Source of the DNA: Parastagonospora avenae f. sp. tritici 18332-5 | Lineage: Eukaryota > Ascomycota > Dothideomycetes > Pleosporales > Phaeosphaeriaceae | Assembly: GCA_022559985.1 (NCBI GenBank) | Contig: JAFJTR010000104.1 | Location: forward strand, 32,729 to 96,728 | Length of the DNA stretch: 64,000 bases | Direction of reading: 5' to 3' | Shown here: in pieces, positions 11,414 to 23,300 of the stretch | Layout: every line of letters begins with the position of its first letter | Numbering within the stretch: position 1 is the stretch's first letter | Position numbers and translations under genes: made by a program | The notes under the pieces: model-generated | What the model saw: only the letters and a program-made list of their open reading frames with translations | What the model was told of the DNA's origin: nothing | The model's database searches: none

Positions 11414-11782
11414 GTTGACGTTTGGGAATGTGTATCGTGTTTGACTTCAATATTGGTGTTCCGACTCTCGATGCGGGGAGCTCGGAGGTGGTGAGAAAGC
11501 AACGCACAGATTTTGACTACTGCAGCGCTGAGAATAGAGTGCTGCAAACGCCGAAAATCGTAGTTGCAATTGTAGTCGGTAAATTACAAGAGAGAGGAAG
11601 AGTAGTCAAAGTTGAGCTCGCGGTCGTGTGGTGAATAAGTGCTCGCGCTCGGACTCACGAGATTTATGATTTCCCGATTAGTCCCCAAGAGCTCCAACAT
11701 CGACTCCACGCCACCGCGTCGCAAGCCCTCTCACTCTCCGCAACAGCTCTGAAACGACGACCAGCACACTCCTGCGCCCCCA

Positions 11783-12081
11783 ATGCATCCCCATCTCCAC
11801 ACCGAAGAAGTTCAAAAGAGCACGTCCACCCCACCCCACCTCGCCCCCCACCACCTCTCTAACACTCCCCAGACTGCGCCGACGTCGTCGCCGCCCTCGA
11901 CGAATGCCACGCCCGCGGCTTCCTCTGGAAAGTCACCGGCAACTGCACCGACGCAAAGTACAAAGTGAACATGTGTCTGCGCGCACAGCGGCTCGAGCGG
12001 ACGCGGGTGAATCGCGAGGTGGCCAAGGAGAAGCGGGAGAAGATTGAGAAGGTGTGGGCGGAGCTGGATGCGAACAAATGA
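11783..12081 (+). CDS. CMC2: COX assembly mitochondrial protein 2 (twin CX9C)
   Basis: Small intermembrane-space protein of the CHCH family needed for cytochrome c oxidase biogenesis. Starts MHPHLHTEE, the hallmark of Cmc2, and continues CADVVAALDECHARGF and CTDAKYKVNMCLRAQRLE. The Cys pairs have CX9C spacing. 81 aa, with a basic/acidic C-terminal helix. To stay in frame, exon 11783-11819 must join 11873-12081. The intron (11820-11872) then begins GCACGT and ends CCCCAG with a CTCTAAC branch site, so it is a GC-AG intron. No GT donor in exon 1 gives the right phase. Function is firm; the first junction is the best available reading. Confidence 0.85.
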
Positions 12082-12277
12082 GTGAATAGGATGGGGTGTA
12101 GGAATAGTAGTAGCGATTGTGTATAGGCATGTTTGGGAGTTATTTGGGAAGCATTGGATTTATGGGTGGAGATGTATGATATCATGGGCGTTGGGGTATG
12201 GTGGCTTGTATGAAGGCCTTGCTATTATATGGTCGGGCGAGCTCTTCGCTGGGACCGGGACAATCTATCGGAGATCA

Positions 12278-13627
12278 CTACTCTTCATCTGAGTCTGCGC
12301 CTGAACGTCCTGCCAAAGGTGTAGTCCCTAGACTGTCCAAGCCTCGCTCGGTAATCAGCCTGCCTCCATTCGCATCGCTCGAGTGAAGAGCGGGTAGGCC
12401 GGATTCCTGACGCAACTTCTCATACTCCTCGCCAGTCTTCTGCAGTTGCTCTTGCAGGTACTTCTTCCGCTCCTCAATTCTCGCTTTGTCGTCCTTGAAT
12501 TCCTGCAATTTCTGCAGTATCAATTCCTTCCTCTGGCGCTTGGTCTGTATTTCGATGCTCAAGTCCTCCAGTATTTCGTCGAGCTGCGGTAGAGGGGTGA
12601 TCCGAGGAGGTGTCTTCGTGCCGTCTTCTTCGTCTTCGATCTTCTGGCCATATCGACCAGCGCGTGCTTGCGCTGCAGCGAATGCAGCATTACGCTCCTC
12701 GTCTGAGTCTGCCGAGCCGTCGTCATCTGAGCCCTCTGCATCGTTGATAAGCTCTGCCATCTCTGCGCGCCGTTTTCGCTGCGCTTCACGCTCTGACTTG
12801 CGACCTAGAGAGATCTTGCCGTCCTCCACAAAGTCGTCGAACCCCTCTGCCATATCCTCATCCTCGTGTACCAAGCGCGTCTCGGCATATTTCTCCTTGG
12901 GTCGCAGAGAGATCTCATTCCTTCGCTGCCGGAACTCGTCTTCGCCCTCGTCGTCAGATGCCCACGGCCGGTCTTCCTCATCATCTTGGGCATTCTCCTG
13001 CTGCGCCAGACGTCTCCGCCGCGCCTTCTTCTCCAGTATCTCGGCTTGTGTAGGTATGGCGGACGATGTATCGGTGGGTAGTACACTGATTGGACCAAAC
13101 TTTGAGGCTATATCGAGCGTCTGCGTCTCCTCTTCTTCTTCGGTAGAAGGTTTGAGGTCTTTTGGCGTAGAAGGCGTAGAGTTGCGCAGCTCTGCAATGT
13201 AGTCCTTGTTGTACGAGGGGCGATCCTCGTCGACTGGTCGTGAAGCCTCAGGAACAAGCGGTGATCGCGCCCGCAATTGCGCACTCTTTTCCAATGCTAT
13301 GCGACTCAGGTTCGACTTCTTCGGGGTTACGACTGGTGTCGCATCGCCTGACTCGTCTCCATCATTCCCTTCAGACTCGCCGGGGCCGAAAGAGATGCGT
13401 AAAGAAGAGCGCTTCTTGGCTTTTCCGAATGTCGGTCGCTTGACAACTACAGCGGGAGTTAGCACGGAATGCCTAATAAGGTCAGAAACGAAGGCCAGTG
13501 GTATGCGACAAGGTGAATACTGACCTGTAGGCTTCTGCACTTCGTTGGTCGAGCTTTCTGCGCTCTCTGCCGAGTCGTCGTATGCGCCAACTTTGCGCGC
13601 CACACGCCCTGAACCTGATCGTTTCAT
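12278..13627 (-). CDS. NTR2: Nineteen complex-related protein 2 homologue (Ntr2)
   Basis: Resembles the NTR2/GCFC-related family that, with Ntr1 and the helicase Prp43, disassembles the post-splicing lariat spliceosome. Exons 13627-13525 and 13446-12278 give 423 aa. The N-terminus is Ser-rich (MKRSGSGRVARKVGAYDD), followed by the family motif KRPTFGKAKKRSSLRISFG. A long charged region comes next with DRPSYNKDYIAELRNSTP (a conserved block) and acidic stretches. A coiled coil near the end (LDEILEDLSIEIQTKRQRKE onward) closes the protein. The 78-nt intron has no stop and is a multiple of three, so retention would insert 26 residues. Divergent from SmG, another spliceosome gene. Confidence 0.8.
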   Translation of the reverse strand: MKRSGSGRVARKVGAYDDSAESAESSTNEVQKPTGQYSPCRIPLAFVSDLIRHSVLTPAVVVKRPTFGKAKKRSSLRISFGPGESEGNDGDESGDATPVVTPKKSNLSRIALEKSAQLRARSPLVPEASRPVDEDRPSYNKDYIAELRNSTPSTPKDLKPSTEEEEETQTLDIASKFGPISVLPTDTSSAIPTQAEILEKKARRRRLAQQENAQDDEEDRPWASDDEGEDEFRQRRNEISLRPKEKYAETRLVHEDEDMAEGFDDFVEDGKISLGRKSEREAQRKRRAEMAELINDAEGSDDDGSADSDEERNAAFAAAQARAGRYGQKIEDEEDGTKTPPRITPLPQLDEILEDLSIEIQTKRQRKELILQKLQEFKDDKARIEERKKYLQEQLQKTGEEYEKLRQESGLPALHSSDANGGRLITERGLDSLGTTPLAGRSGADSDEE

Positions 13628-13863
13628 TGTGATCGTTGATTATGTATGCGATCAATCTTGACGCGATTGGAGTGAGTGGTTTGAAGTTCTCCAGGCCGCA
13701 CCACCTCACATGCTCATCTCTTGGCACGGGCCGTCGCCAACGCCGACAAAAAGCTATCCGCGACCAGCTCCGCAACACCACGCGCGGATACAAGCTTCGA
13801 CTACCAACACCACCGTTCACACATACTCCCGAATACAAACACACCTAATTATACGCCGTCAAC
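13628..13863. promoter_or_regulatory. Shared divergent promoter, NTR2 / SmG
   Basis: 236 bases separate the start codons of two splicing genes, so co-regulation is plausible. No TATA box stands out. Confidence 0.4.
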
Positions 13864-14393
13864 ATGCCTCAAGCACAGCCGGAACTCAAGAAGGTGAGTC
13901 CTCCGTGACAACGCAAACTACCTTTACCTAACTTGCACAAGTACCTCGAGAAGCGCGTTCTCGTACAGCTGAATGGCAGTCGCAAGGTCATGGGAATCCT
14001 GCGAGGATATGATGTACGTTTCCCTCGGTTTCAATGGTCGATCTCCGCTGACCATGTTACAGGTCTACTTGAACATTGTCCTCGACGAGGCGCTCGAAGA
14101 GAAGGCAGGCGGTGAGAAGGTCCGGATAGGCATGGTCGTTATCCGAGGAAATGCTGTCGTCATGCTTGAAGTACGTATAAACTTTCACTTACCACTTCGA
14201 AGGGAAGGGGAGGAAGCTGGGAACAGGAAATTAGAGTGGAGGGAGTGGCAGAGGAGAGTGAAGTGGAGGGGAGGGAGGGGCAGGGAAATAAAAGGGGAGG
14301 GGAGGAGGGCCGATCATTTGGATATCGAGGAGTGCTGACTTGACATAGGCACTGGATCGCATCAATCAAGACGTCCCCAAGATTGGACGGTAG
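13864..14393 (+). CDS. SMX2: Small nuclear ribonucleoprotein Sm G
   Basis: Core Sm-ring protein of U1, U2, U4 and U5 snRNPs. Exons 13864-13893, 13942-14013, 14063-14170 and 14349-14393 give 84 aa. The product reads MPQAQPELKK / YLEKRVLVQLNGSRKVMGIL / RGYD / VYLNIVLDEALEE / IGMVVIRGNAVVMLEALD and ends DVPKIGR. The Sm1 (VQLNGSRxxxGxLRGYDVYLN) and Sm2 (IRGNAVV) motifs are complete, and the RGN triplet that contacts RNA is present. The third intron (178 nt) is unusually long and purine-rich. All junctions are canonical and keep frame. Confidence 0.95.
14268..14309 (+). other. G-quadruplex-type G-tract array in SmG intron 3
   Basis: The sense strand has GGGGAGGGAGGGGCAGGG at 14268-14285, four G-runs with loops of 1, 1 and 2, and then more G-runs to 14309. 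This meets the standard G3+N1-7 quadruplex pattern and lies inside the transcribed intron. Confidence 0.6.
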
Positions 14394-15100
14394 AGACGAG
14401 ACCGCGGCAGTCTATCAGCGATGATATCGAGGACACAAGGACAGTTGGAGTAGCAGGAATAAAACATCGGTGTTAGGGCGCAACTCTGTATGGGTATGGC
14501 CCTCCTCCATAGCCAAAAGCTTGAAGAAGATAAGTTGACATGTCTGATGTATAGGTCGGGATATTTACGACAAAAGTACCATCTCACGACCTTTTTAGTA
14601 GCAGGCTTGGGGTAAATTGGCACTACAGGGCATAATGCAACGCCCTTTCGAGTGGCCAATCAATAATTAAAATACAGTCCCGGAAAGCATCGCAGTTTCT
14701 AGTCTATGTGATTGTGTATCGGCTGTTCCATTGACTATGCCCGGATAGGACGACAATGTTACAGAGCGCAGACTATCTAACAGCGTGGAGCTATATACAG
14801 AGTGTTTCCGCCACATACGAGGTCTAGGGAGAGGCTATACAGCTTCAGACTAATTTAATTCTAGCAACAGACTTCGATCAAAATGCAACATGCACCGAGT
14901 CTCGTCTCACATCCTGTTTACCTTTACAAACCTCAAACCACTTTCTGCTTTCCAATACCGCGTCCTGCATAGCTTCAAAGTACTGTCACAATGATCCTAC
15001 ATGACCTCACGAAGCATCGGGACGCATGACTTCCAAAAACAACCATGAACATAGCTTATAGAATTCACACAACAATAAGTATCCTCTACATACGACCCAA
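14394..15100. other. Convergent 3' intergenic region
   Basis: 707 bases between the SmG and APH-like stop codons. No gene, tRNA or repeat recognised. Confidence 0.45.
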
Positions 15101-16360
15101 CTATAACCTCGCCTTCTCCGTATGTCCCCTCTTGTACTCCTGCACCAAATCCCACGCAATCTCCGCATACGGCTTCATCATCGCGCCATAGCTCTTCGCC
15201 TGCTCACTACTCGCCTGCCTAAGCGCATACCGCGCCGCAATCCCCTGCATGATAATCGCGCTCCTGTACGTGCTGAACGCATCGCCCCATGTGAAATCCG
15301 AGCGCGGATCCCAGCCCGCCACCTCGCTGTACCACTTGACCAGATCCTCGCGCGTGGGCAGACCCGGCGTCGCGCCGGGCTGGAAGCCCGTGTGCGCGCG
15401 GCCGATGGACTTGGCCTTCTCGCTGGACGCGGTCAGGTAGGGCGCGAGGAGGTTGTTGATGTCGGACAGCGGGTGGCCGATGGTGGACATTTCCCAATCT
15501 AGGATGCCGATGACGCGCGGCTCGGTTTTGTGGAAGACGACGTTGTCGATTTTGTAGTCGCCGTGGACGAAGGTGGCGCGGTCTTGGGGCTGGGTGGAGG
15601 GATCCTTGAAGAAGGCGACCATGTCGTCTTGGTGGGGGATTTTGCCGACGGGCTCGCCGGTTTCTTTGTCTTTGGCGGCGGCTTGAGACTCGCAGATGGT
15701 GTTGAAGGTGGCAATTTGGCGGTTGTAGAAGCCGGAGGGCTTGCCGTAGGTGCTGAGCTTGACGGAGGAGGGGGAGACGCGGTGGAATTTTGCGAGGGTT
15801 GTTATGGCGGAGTGCCACCTGGAGACTGTTAGTATGCGTATGAGAGGGATGGGAGAGGGATGTGTACATCTTTGTTCGCTCTTCTGGCGTTACGTCTGGA
15901 ATCACTGGGTCCTCGAAGATGCGGCCGTCGAGGAACTCCATGATGTAGAAGTCGGTACCGATGATCTTGTCATCTTGACATAAACAAAAGGTTTTGGGGA
16001 CAGGGACGTCGGTGTTTTCCAGGGCGTGGAGGATGCGGTATTCGCGGTCGACCTTATGTGCTGTCTATACACACTTCAGCATTGCGCCATCAGCCTCAGA
16101 TTGATGTCCGTACCTTTGAAAGGAGCTGGCCCGGAGGCTTCTTCCTCATGACGTACTTCTTTCCATTCTTGTCTGTCAGTTGGTACGTCGGATTTGACTG
16201 TCCGTATCCAAACTGCGATCTCATCAGCTACCAGACCGCACCCCACGAATATCGCCAATACCTGCTTAACATCCAGGGGAACTTTGATCTCAGGCACGTT
16301 TTCAGCTACGTAGCGCTCCAACGAGGCTATATCGATTGGTTGTCGCACTTGGCCGGCCAT
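15101..16360 (-). CDS. APH-fold phosphotransferase, ACAD10/11 N-domain type
   Basis: Kinase-like protein of the aminoglycoside/choline phosphotransferase fold, closest in pattern to the stand-alone N-terminal domain of ACAD10/ACAD11, which phosphorylates 4-hydroxyacyl-CoAs in mammals. Exons 16360-16262, 16212-16114, 16052-15868 and 15818-15101 give 366 aa. Start MAGQVRQPIDIASLERYV; nucleotide-binding strand YVMRKKPPGQLLSK; DREYRILHAL helix; FYIMEFLDGRIFEDP hinge; catalytic loop FVHGDYKIDNVVFH (HGD near 213); metal site VIGILDWEMSTIGHPLSD. An in-frame upstream ATG (at 16513) would add a hydrophobic leader; 16360 is preferred because family members begin this way. Substrate is inferred only. 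Confidence 0.82.
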
Positions 16361-17340
16361 GTTTGCATATGGGGGAGGCTGCGCATCGTGCGAGCGCGGC
16401 GCATGATGTAGCTTCGGTGGATGAGCTTTTGCGGAGGCGGAGATGCCGAGGCAAAGGAGCGGGATCGCGCAGAGGCATGCGGGCCGAACGAGTCGAGGTG
16501 CAAGGAGCTGCACGACGCTCGATGTCTCTCGGTTGGTTTACGATGGGGGGTGTTCTGATCCAAGTCTTCGAACTTTGGTCATGGCTATAATAGAAAATGA
16601 CTGTCATGTACAGCTTTGGTGCATCATCACATGACTGCGAGAGATATGCTTCATACCATCGTATCAGTTCAATTTCTTATCATGTACATCGCGACTGGGT
16701 TGGCTTTATATTCTGCCTGCACATTGTACAGTACAAAGCTGATATAGTCGATGTATGGTCTACACGACGATCGAACACCTCTCGTCTCCCGCACTGAAGC
16801 GAGACTGGCGAAACCTTGCATCCTCTCCCGTACACGTGACACCGCGTCGGATGTGGCACAAACTACACATTACAAGGTTCAGCCTCGCAGTTAGTGAGCG
16901 ACTCGATGAGATAAACAAATAATAGTGGCTCGCATGGTGTTTCGGGTAACGATGATATGGCTTTCGTGCCTTCATGCTATACCCCTCCGGTTCGCTGTCT
17001 AAGTGGACGAAGACACTGGGCGAGCAGAGGACCGTGTCTTCGAGTCAGCAACAACCATGACGCGCAATCAATAACGATAACGCTGGGCAATAAATTGAAC
17101 AAGAGCAACTGCAGCGAAAGCAGCCTCATCAGAACCGGACAAGTCAGGAGAAGAATTAGTGGCGATGGCATTGAAATAAACATGATCGACCTGCTGTGAT
17201 TGGCACGCTAAGTTAATCATCCTCGTGGCGGGACCCCTGTGACAACAACTCGACATCTCCCCACAACAAACCTGCCTTAACTGTTACACTGGTGGCTGCC
17301 CTTGTATTACACTCCCGTAGCAAAGCAGCAGCCGGTCGCT
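16361..17340. other. Divergent intergenic region
   Basis: 980 bases between the APH-like and CLIP-170-like start codons, containing both promoters. No gene with family similarity was seen. Confidence 0.45.
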
Positions 17341-19795
17341 ATGGCGTTCCAAACACCGAGACGGCTCGGGCAGCCGAGACCGTCGTTAAAGGTATGCTGG
17401 ACTACTCTCCCGCCGCCGCAAACGGGAATGCACGCTCACTGTCACCGTTATAGGCCGCAGAATCCTCGCCAAACTTATCTCTTACCGCAAGCACTGCATT
17501 CCAGCGAAAGGCATCCTTGAACGCGCTGGTTGGCGGCGCATCCCCACCCTCAAGCAGAATGGGCGCAGACGGGCGGGACATTGGTATCGGCGATGTAGTC
17601 GACGTTCCTGGCGGGATGCACGGCACTGTCAAGTTTATTGGCGCCGTGTCCAACAAGAAGGGTGTTTTTGCTGGTGTCGAGCTCAGCAGAGAGTGGGCAT
17701 CGCGCGGAAAGAACGATGGGGAGGTCGACGGGTGAGTAAACAAACACAGCTTTGTTCACGCCTGCGCGCAGACTTACCTCTGGACAGCAAGCAGTACTTT
17801 CGAACCTCGATTCCAGGCTCGGGAATATTCCTGCCCGTGCATCGTGCGCAGAAACGGTCTTCAGCGACTTCGGACGACTTCCCGCCCACGCCCACCACGC
17901 CATCGTATGGCAACAACTTCAGTCTCTCCACCACCACGAAGCCACACTTCAGCCCGGAGACCCCATCGCTACCAAAGTTCTCGCAGTCGGTCGGCCCTGG
18001 AGCTCGAGCGCCTAGTCCGCAGTTCAAGCCAAAGAGCCGCCCATCTCTTCCGCGCCCAGAATCACCGATCCGCAGAGCACCAAATCTGACGGCAACACCA
18101 GCGCGCAATGGCGGCCTCACCCCATCTGGATTCTCGAGAAGTGCAATTGGCGCCCCTCCAAGGTTTGCGAGCCCTGCGCCTCCCAGAGCAGCACCAGGCA
18201 TTCAGAAGCCGCGGACACCTGGGCCACAGCGTCCATATTCAAGGAGCAATTCGCGGATTGGCCAGCACGAGACCATCGAGGAGGATGCCGAAGTGACGCC
18301 TACAGGCGCATCACGTGCGAGCAACGATTCCATGTCAAGCTACCATGGCCGCCGGCCAACGTCCCGCATGGGCGCGACTCAGAACCAAAGCGACGAAGTA
18401 CAGCGGCTTACGAGACTGCTTGAGGAGCGCGACAGGCAACTCAAGGACCAGGCCAACTCTCTCGGCGAGATGGAGGCAAGCTTGTCCGAAATTCAGAATC
18501 TTATGCCGGATGACAATATGGACATGGGATCTGTGCACAGCGGTGAACCCAATGATGTTGCGCAACTACGAGCACTTCTCCGCGAGAAGAGCGATAAGAT
18601 CGCCATGCTCACATCCGAGTTCGACGCGCATCGGGCAGACTTCAGGAACACCATCGACACGCTCGAGCAGGCAAGCACGGCGACAGAGCAAGTCTATGAG
18701 AAGAAGGTTGAGCAGCTGCAGGACGAGCTGCACGAATATCGGTCACGGAGTGAGGACGTTGAGACTGTTGCCATACAGCTCAAGCAACTAGAAGAACTCG
18801 TGCAAGAGCTTGAAGAAGGTCTTGAGGATGCACGACGAGGCGAAGCAGAAGCTCGCGGAGAAGTGGAGTTTCTCAGAGGCGAGGTGGAGCGTGGCCGATC
18901 TGAACTCCGCCGCGAGCGCGAGAAAGCGGCAGCAGCCCTGAAAGATGCAAGTGCAATGGCAGATGCACCACATACTCCAGGGCAGCGGGAAGTTGAGCAG
19001 CGCGACGACGAGATTCGAGGGCTCAAGGCCATCATCCACTCCTTGAGCTCCGGCGCCGCAGAGGAACATGGCCGTTCGCCGCTTTCACGCCAGACCTCTT
19101 CGACCAGCCCGGAGCAGCTGAAGACAGCACAGGCAAACGCTGAGCGTTTAGAGCGAGAGAAGGAGGAATTGCGCGGCCTTGTCGAGAGGAAGGCGTTCAG
19201 AGAAGAGGAAATGGAGCGTGAGCTGGAGAAGCTGAGAAGCCAGCTGGGTCTTGCTGAGCAGCGCGAGAGTGTCATCAGCAATGGTCTCTCCGATCATACT
19301 GCGACACAAGATAAGCGTGCATCCGAGCGAGACTCAAAGGGAACGGTAGTGAGCTGGAAGGAGCCGTCGCAACGTCGCGAACCTGCACCGGCCATGGAGA
19401 GCATGCCAGAAACAGACGGTCGCTCTTCAGCCAACAGTAGCGTGCTCTGGTGCGAGATTTGCGAGACTGGCGGACACGACATCCTCAACTGCTCTGCCAT
19501 GGGCGGTGACGTTACGCCCAGAGAGAATGGGGCCCGCAATGGCCAGGACGTCGTAATCGAAGGTCTACGAGGCCTATCAGTCTCCTCAGACCGAGCTCGA
19601 CCATCCGTGTTGAGCCCTACCAAGCCACCTGGCAGCGCTCCGACCGCGCCTCTACCAATTCCCTCCATGGACAACTTCAACTCTTCGCTTGTGCCTCCCA
19701 AGGGCGCTGCGGTAGCTGATCCAGACAAGTGGTGTGCTCTTTGCGAGAGCGAGGGTCATGATGTGACGGCGTGTCCTAACGAAGATGCTTTTTAG
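17341..19795 (+). CDS. CAP-Gly microtubule plus-end protein (CLIP-170 / Tip1 / Bik1 homologue)
   Basis: Predicted microtubule plus-end tracking protein. Exons 17341-17391, 17454-17731 and 17788-19795 give 778 aa. The CAP-Gly domain lies at about residues 60-125: GDVVDVPGGMHGTVKFIG, GVFAGVELSREW, the GKNDG signature and KQYF after splicing. A Pro/Ser/Arg-rich basic linker follows (about 130-300). A long coiled coil comes next (roughly 320-630, from QRLTRLLEERDRQLKDQANS to LEKLRSQLGLAEQR). Two C-terminal zinc knuckles close the protein: CEICETGGHDILNC (about 664-677) and CALCESEGHDVTAC (about 757-771). This order matches CLIP-170, where the knuckles recruit dynactin and LIS1. Ends shortly after in PNEDAF. 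Confidence 0.9.
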
Positions 19796-20317
19796 GAGTC
19801 CATTTCGAAGAGAGCGTCCTTTTGCGAATGATATCCCATGATTATTCCGATTTACATATATAGCAATAATTACTACCACGGGACACTCATCCCTAGACAT
19901 TTCTAAATTGAATTTACGGCCTGTTAGAATTTGTCCAAGTTTTTCTCTCTTCTGTTGGCATAATAATTCATTAGAAATTGACATGAATAGATCGCAATAG
20001 ACAAGCCTATATCCTGGAGTGATTGGATTGGATGTTCCAGGGGTGCAGTGGAGGTAGGCACGTGACGTATCTGCCTACTGGCCCGCCCGAGCTTCTTAGA
20101 ATTTCTTTACATCAGTGATATCCTCGTGCCGCTCATTCCATCCCACTCCAGGGCGCGACCACAGCCCAATCCCTCGAATTCCGCCCCGGTCTTTCTTTCT
20201 CTTCTTTCCGCGATTCTATAAAGTGTAGAGTCGCGTAATTATATACGAAAGTCCGCGAGGACAGCCACGAGGCGAACCTTCAATCGCAAGGCGCGTGAGA
20301 GACAGACGACCGCAATC
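19796..20317. other. Intergenic, BRR2 promoter
   Basis: 522 bases between tandem genes. It includes a CACGTGAC E-box-like site near 20060 and CT-rich sequence (TCTTTCTTTCTCTTCTTTCC) near 20190-20210, as is common before fungal transcription starts. Otherwise nothing recognised. Confidence 0.4.
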
Positions 20318-23300
20318 ATGGCGCAGCAAAACCCGAACAACCTCGCGCAATTCAAATATGCGGCAATGTCCAATTTGGTCTTGCAGGCGGACAGAAGATT
20401 CACAACGCGCCGACCGGACGAGCACACTGGCGATCCCGAGTCGCTTGCAGGTCGCATCAATATTCGGGATATGGGAGGGCGCACAGCACGGGACAGGGCG
20501 CCTACAGAACAAAAGAAGCCCAAGGGCCCTGGTATCGAGCGTGGTAGCTTGACAGAGGGTGGCGACGTCCTAGACCGCGAACAGCGCAAAAGGAAACGAG
20601 AGGATGGCGCAGCCTTTGGAGCTTCCGCCACAGTCGACTTCAATATCGAGGGCCTAACCTACAAGCCACGGACACCTGCGACTCGTGCTACCTTCGAACT
20701 CATCACTACCATAGTGAGCAAGTCCCTCGGAGACGTCCCGGTCGCGACTACCAGAAGTGCTGCCGATGCGGTGCTGGAATTCTTAAAGGACGATAGCCTG
20801 AAAGATTTTGACAAGAAGAAGGAGGTTGACGATCTTCTGGGTACATCCATGGGCGCAAAAGAGTTCAATGAGCTGGTCAACCTCGGCAAGAAAATCTCCG
20901 ACTACAACACGCAAGATGATGATGAGGAGAAGGACGAAGTAATGGGTGACGATGATGGCGCCGAGAATGATGACAACCAAGGTGTAGCAGTCGTGTTCGA
21001 CGAAGACGAAGACGATGAAGAAGGCGCCCAGACATTTGAGGTCCGCGACGCGGACACGTCTGACGAGGAAGATGAGGCGGAGACTGCAGTCGAGCAGATT
21101 GGCGGCGAAGATGGGAACTTCGGTGGAATGGCGGATACGGAAGAGATGGTCATACAGGGTGATGTAGCAGCGTCGACAGACCGGAAAGGAGATGGCGACC
21201 AGCTTATCCCCGCACATGAGATTGATGCCTTCTGGTTGCAACGGCAAATTGGACAAGTGTACGAGGACGCGCATACCCAGCAGGAGAAGACACAGGACGC
21301 GCTGAACATGCTTGCGGGGCTCGACGAGGATGGTGAAGAGAAGCCATTGCGCGAAATCGAAAACGATCTCATGGAACTTTTCGACTACGAACACCACGAG
21401 CTCGTGGCAAAACTCGTGCTCAACCGAGATCGGGTGGTTTGGGTCACACGATGGCGACGAGCCGCAGAAGACAAGGACGAGCGAACGGCTGTTGAGCGAG
21501 AGATGAAGGCTGCCGGACAGCAACAAATCCTGCAGGAACTGCGCGCAAGGGAAACTGGTGTCAAGACGGAGGATGGAGGGCAAGGAAAGATGAAATTCAA
21601 CCTGAAGGACATCAGCTTGCCTGAAATCAAGGATGAAGACATGACAGACGCCCCACGGCCTGACGGAGTGGTTGGTGGTCTTCAGCCCTCTAGCCGACTC
21701 GTCAACTTGGACAACATTGTTTTCGACCAGGGCAATCATCTCATGACCAACCCCAGCGTTAAGCTGCCACAAGGATCAACGCGCCGCCAGTTCAAGGGCT
21801 ACGAAGAGATCCATGTGCCTGCACCCAAGGCGAAGCGCGACCCCAGCGAGAGGCTTATGCCTACTTCTGAACTGCCAGACTGGGCAACACCAGGTTTCGG
21901 TAACTCGAAATCGCTCAATCGTATTCAGACGAAGTGCTTTCCCACAGCTTTCAACGACGATGGCAACATGCTCATTTGTGCTCCGACTGGTTCCGGAAAG
22001 ACCAACGTTGCTATGCTTACCATGCTACGCGAGATTGGCAAGCATCGAAACCCAGCAACCGGAGAGATTGCTCTCGACGACTTCAAGATCATCTACATTG
22101 CTCCGCTCAAAGCGCTTGTAGCGGAACAAGTCGGTAACTTTGGCAAGCGTCTGGAGCCCTACGGCATCAAGGTTGCCGAGCTTACGGGTGATCGTCAGCT
22201 CACCAAGCAGCAAATTGCAGAGACGCAGATCATCGTTACCACTCCAGAGAAGTACGATGTTATCACACGCAAGGCCACGGATACCAGCTACATTAACCTG
22301 GTTCGTCTGATCTGTATCGACGAGATTCATCTTCTCCACGACGAACGTGGTCCCGTCATTGAGAGCATTGTCAGCAGGACCCTGCGTAGGAGCGAGCAGA
22401 CTGGCGATCACGTACGAATTGTTGGTCTCAGTGCCACCCTTCCCAACTACCGCGATGTGGCAAGCTTCTTGCGTGTCGATCCTGATAAGGGCCTGTTCCA
22501 CTTCGATGGAACTTTCCGACCGTGTCCGTTGAAGCAAGAATTCATTGGTGTCACAGACAAGAAGGCGATTAAGCAACTCAAGCAGATGAATGACGTCTGT
22601 TACACAAAGGTCCTCGAACAGGTCGGCGAGCACCGGAATCAAATGCTCATCTTTGTGCACTCTCGTAAAGAGACCGCAAAGACCGCCAAGTACATCCGTG
22701 ACAAAGCTCTAGAGGAAGAATCGATCGGCAAAATCTTGCGCTCTGATGCTGCCAGTCGAGAGATTCTGCGGGAAGAATCTGAAGCTGTCCAGAACGCCGA
22801 TCTCAAGGATGTCATGCCTTATGGTTTCGGTATTCATCACGCTGGTATGTCGCGAGCAGACCGTACGATCGTCGAGGATCTGTTCGCAGATGGCTCGATC
22901 CAGGTGCTTGTCTGCACAGCAACTCTAGCCTGGGGTGTCAATTTGCCAGCACATACCGTCATTATCAAGGGAACCCAAATCTACTCTCCTGAAAAGGGTA
23001 GCTGGGTTGAACTGAGTCCTCAAGATGTGCTGCAAATGCTCGGTCGTGCTGGTCGTCCTCAGTACGATACCTATGGTGAAGGTATTATCATTACGACGCA
23101 AGCTGAGATCCAGTACTACCTGTCCCTCCTCAATCAACAACTCCCAATTGAGTCTCAGCTCGTCGGCAAGTTAGCGGACAATCTGAACGCCGAAATCGTT
23201 CTGGGCAACGTACGCACCAGGGACGAGGCTGTTGACTGGTTGGGCTACACATACCTCTTTGTGCGTATGCTCCGGTCACCAGGTCTATACCGTGTAGGTC

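Noticed and set aside
12486..13202. 238-codon plus-strand frame
   Set aside because: Ser-rich complement of the acidic NTR2 coding sequence, with no family signal.
20783..21772. 329-codon minus-strand open frame and several others across 20.6-26.7 kb
   Set aside because: Fully antisense to BRR2, whose plus-strand frame is conserved from end to end; these are shadows of its codon usage.
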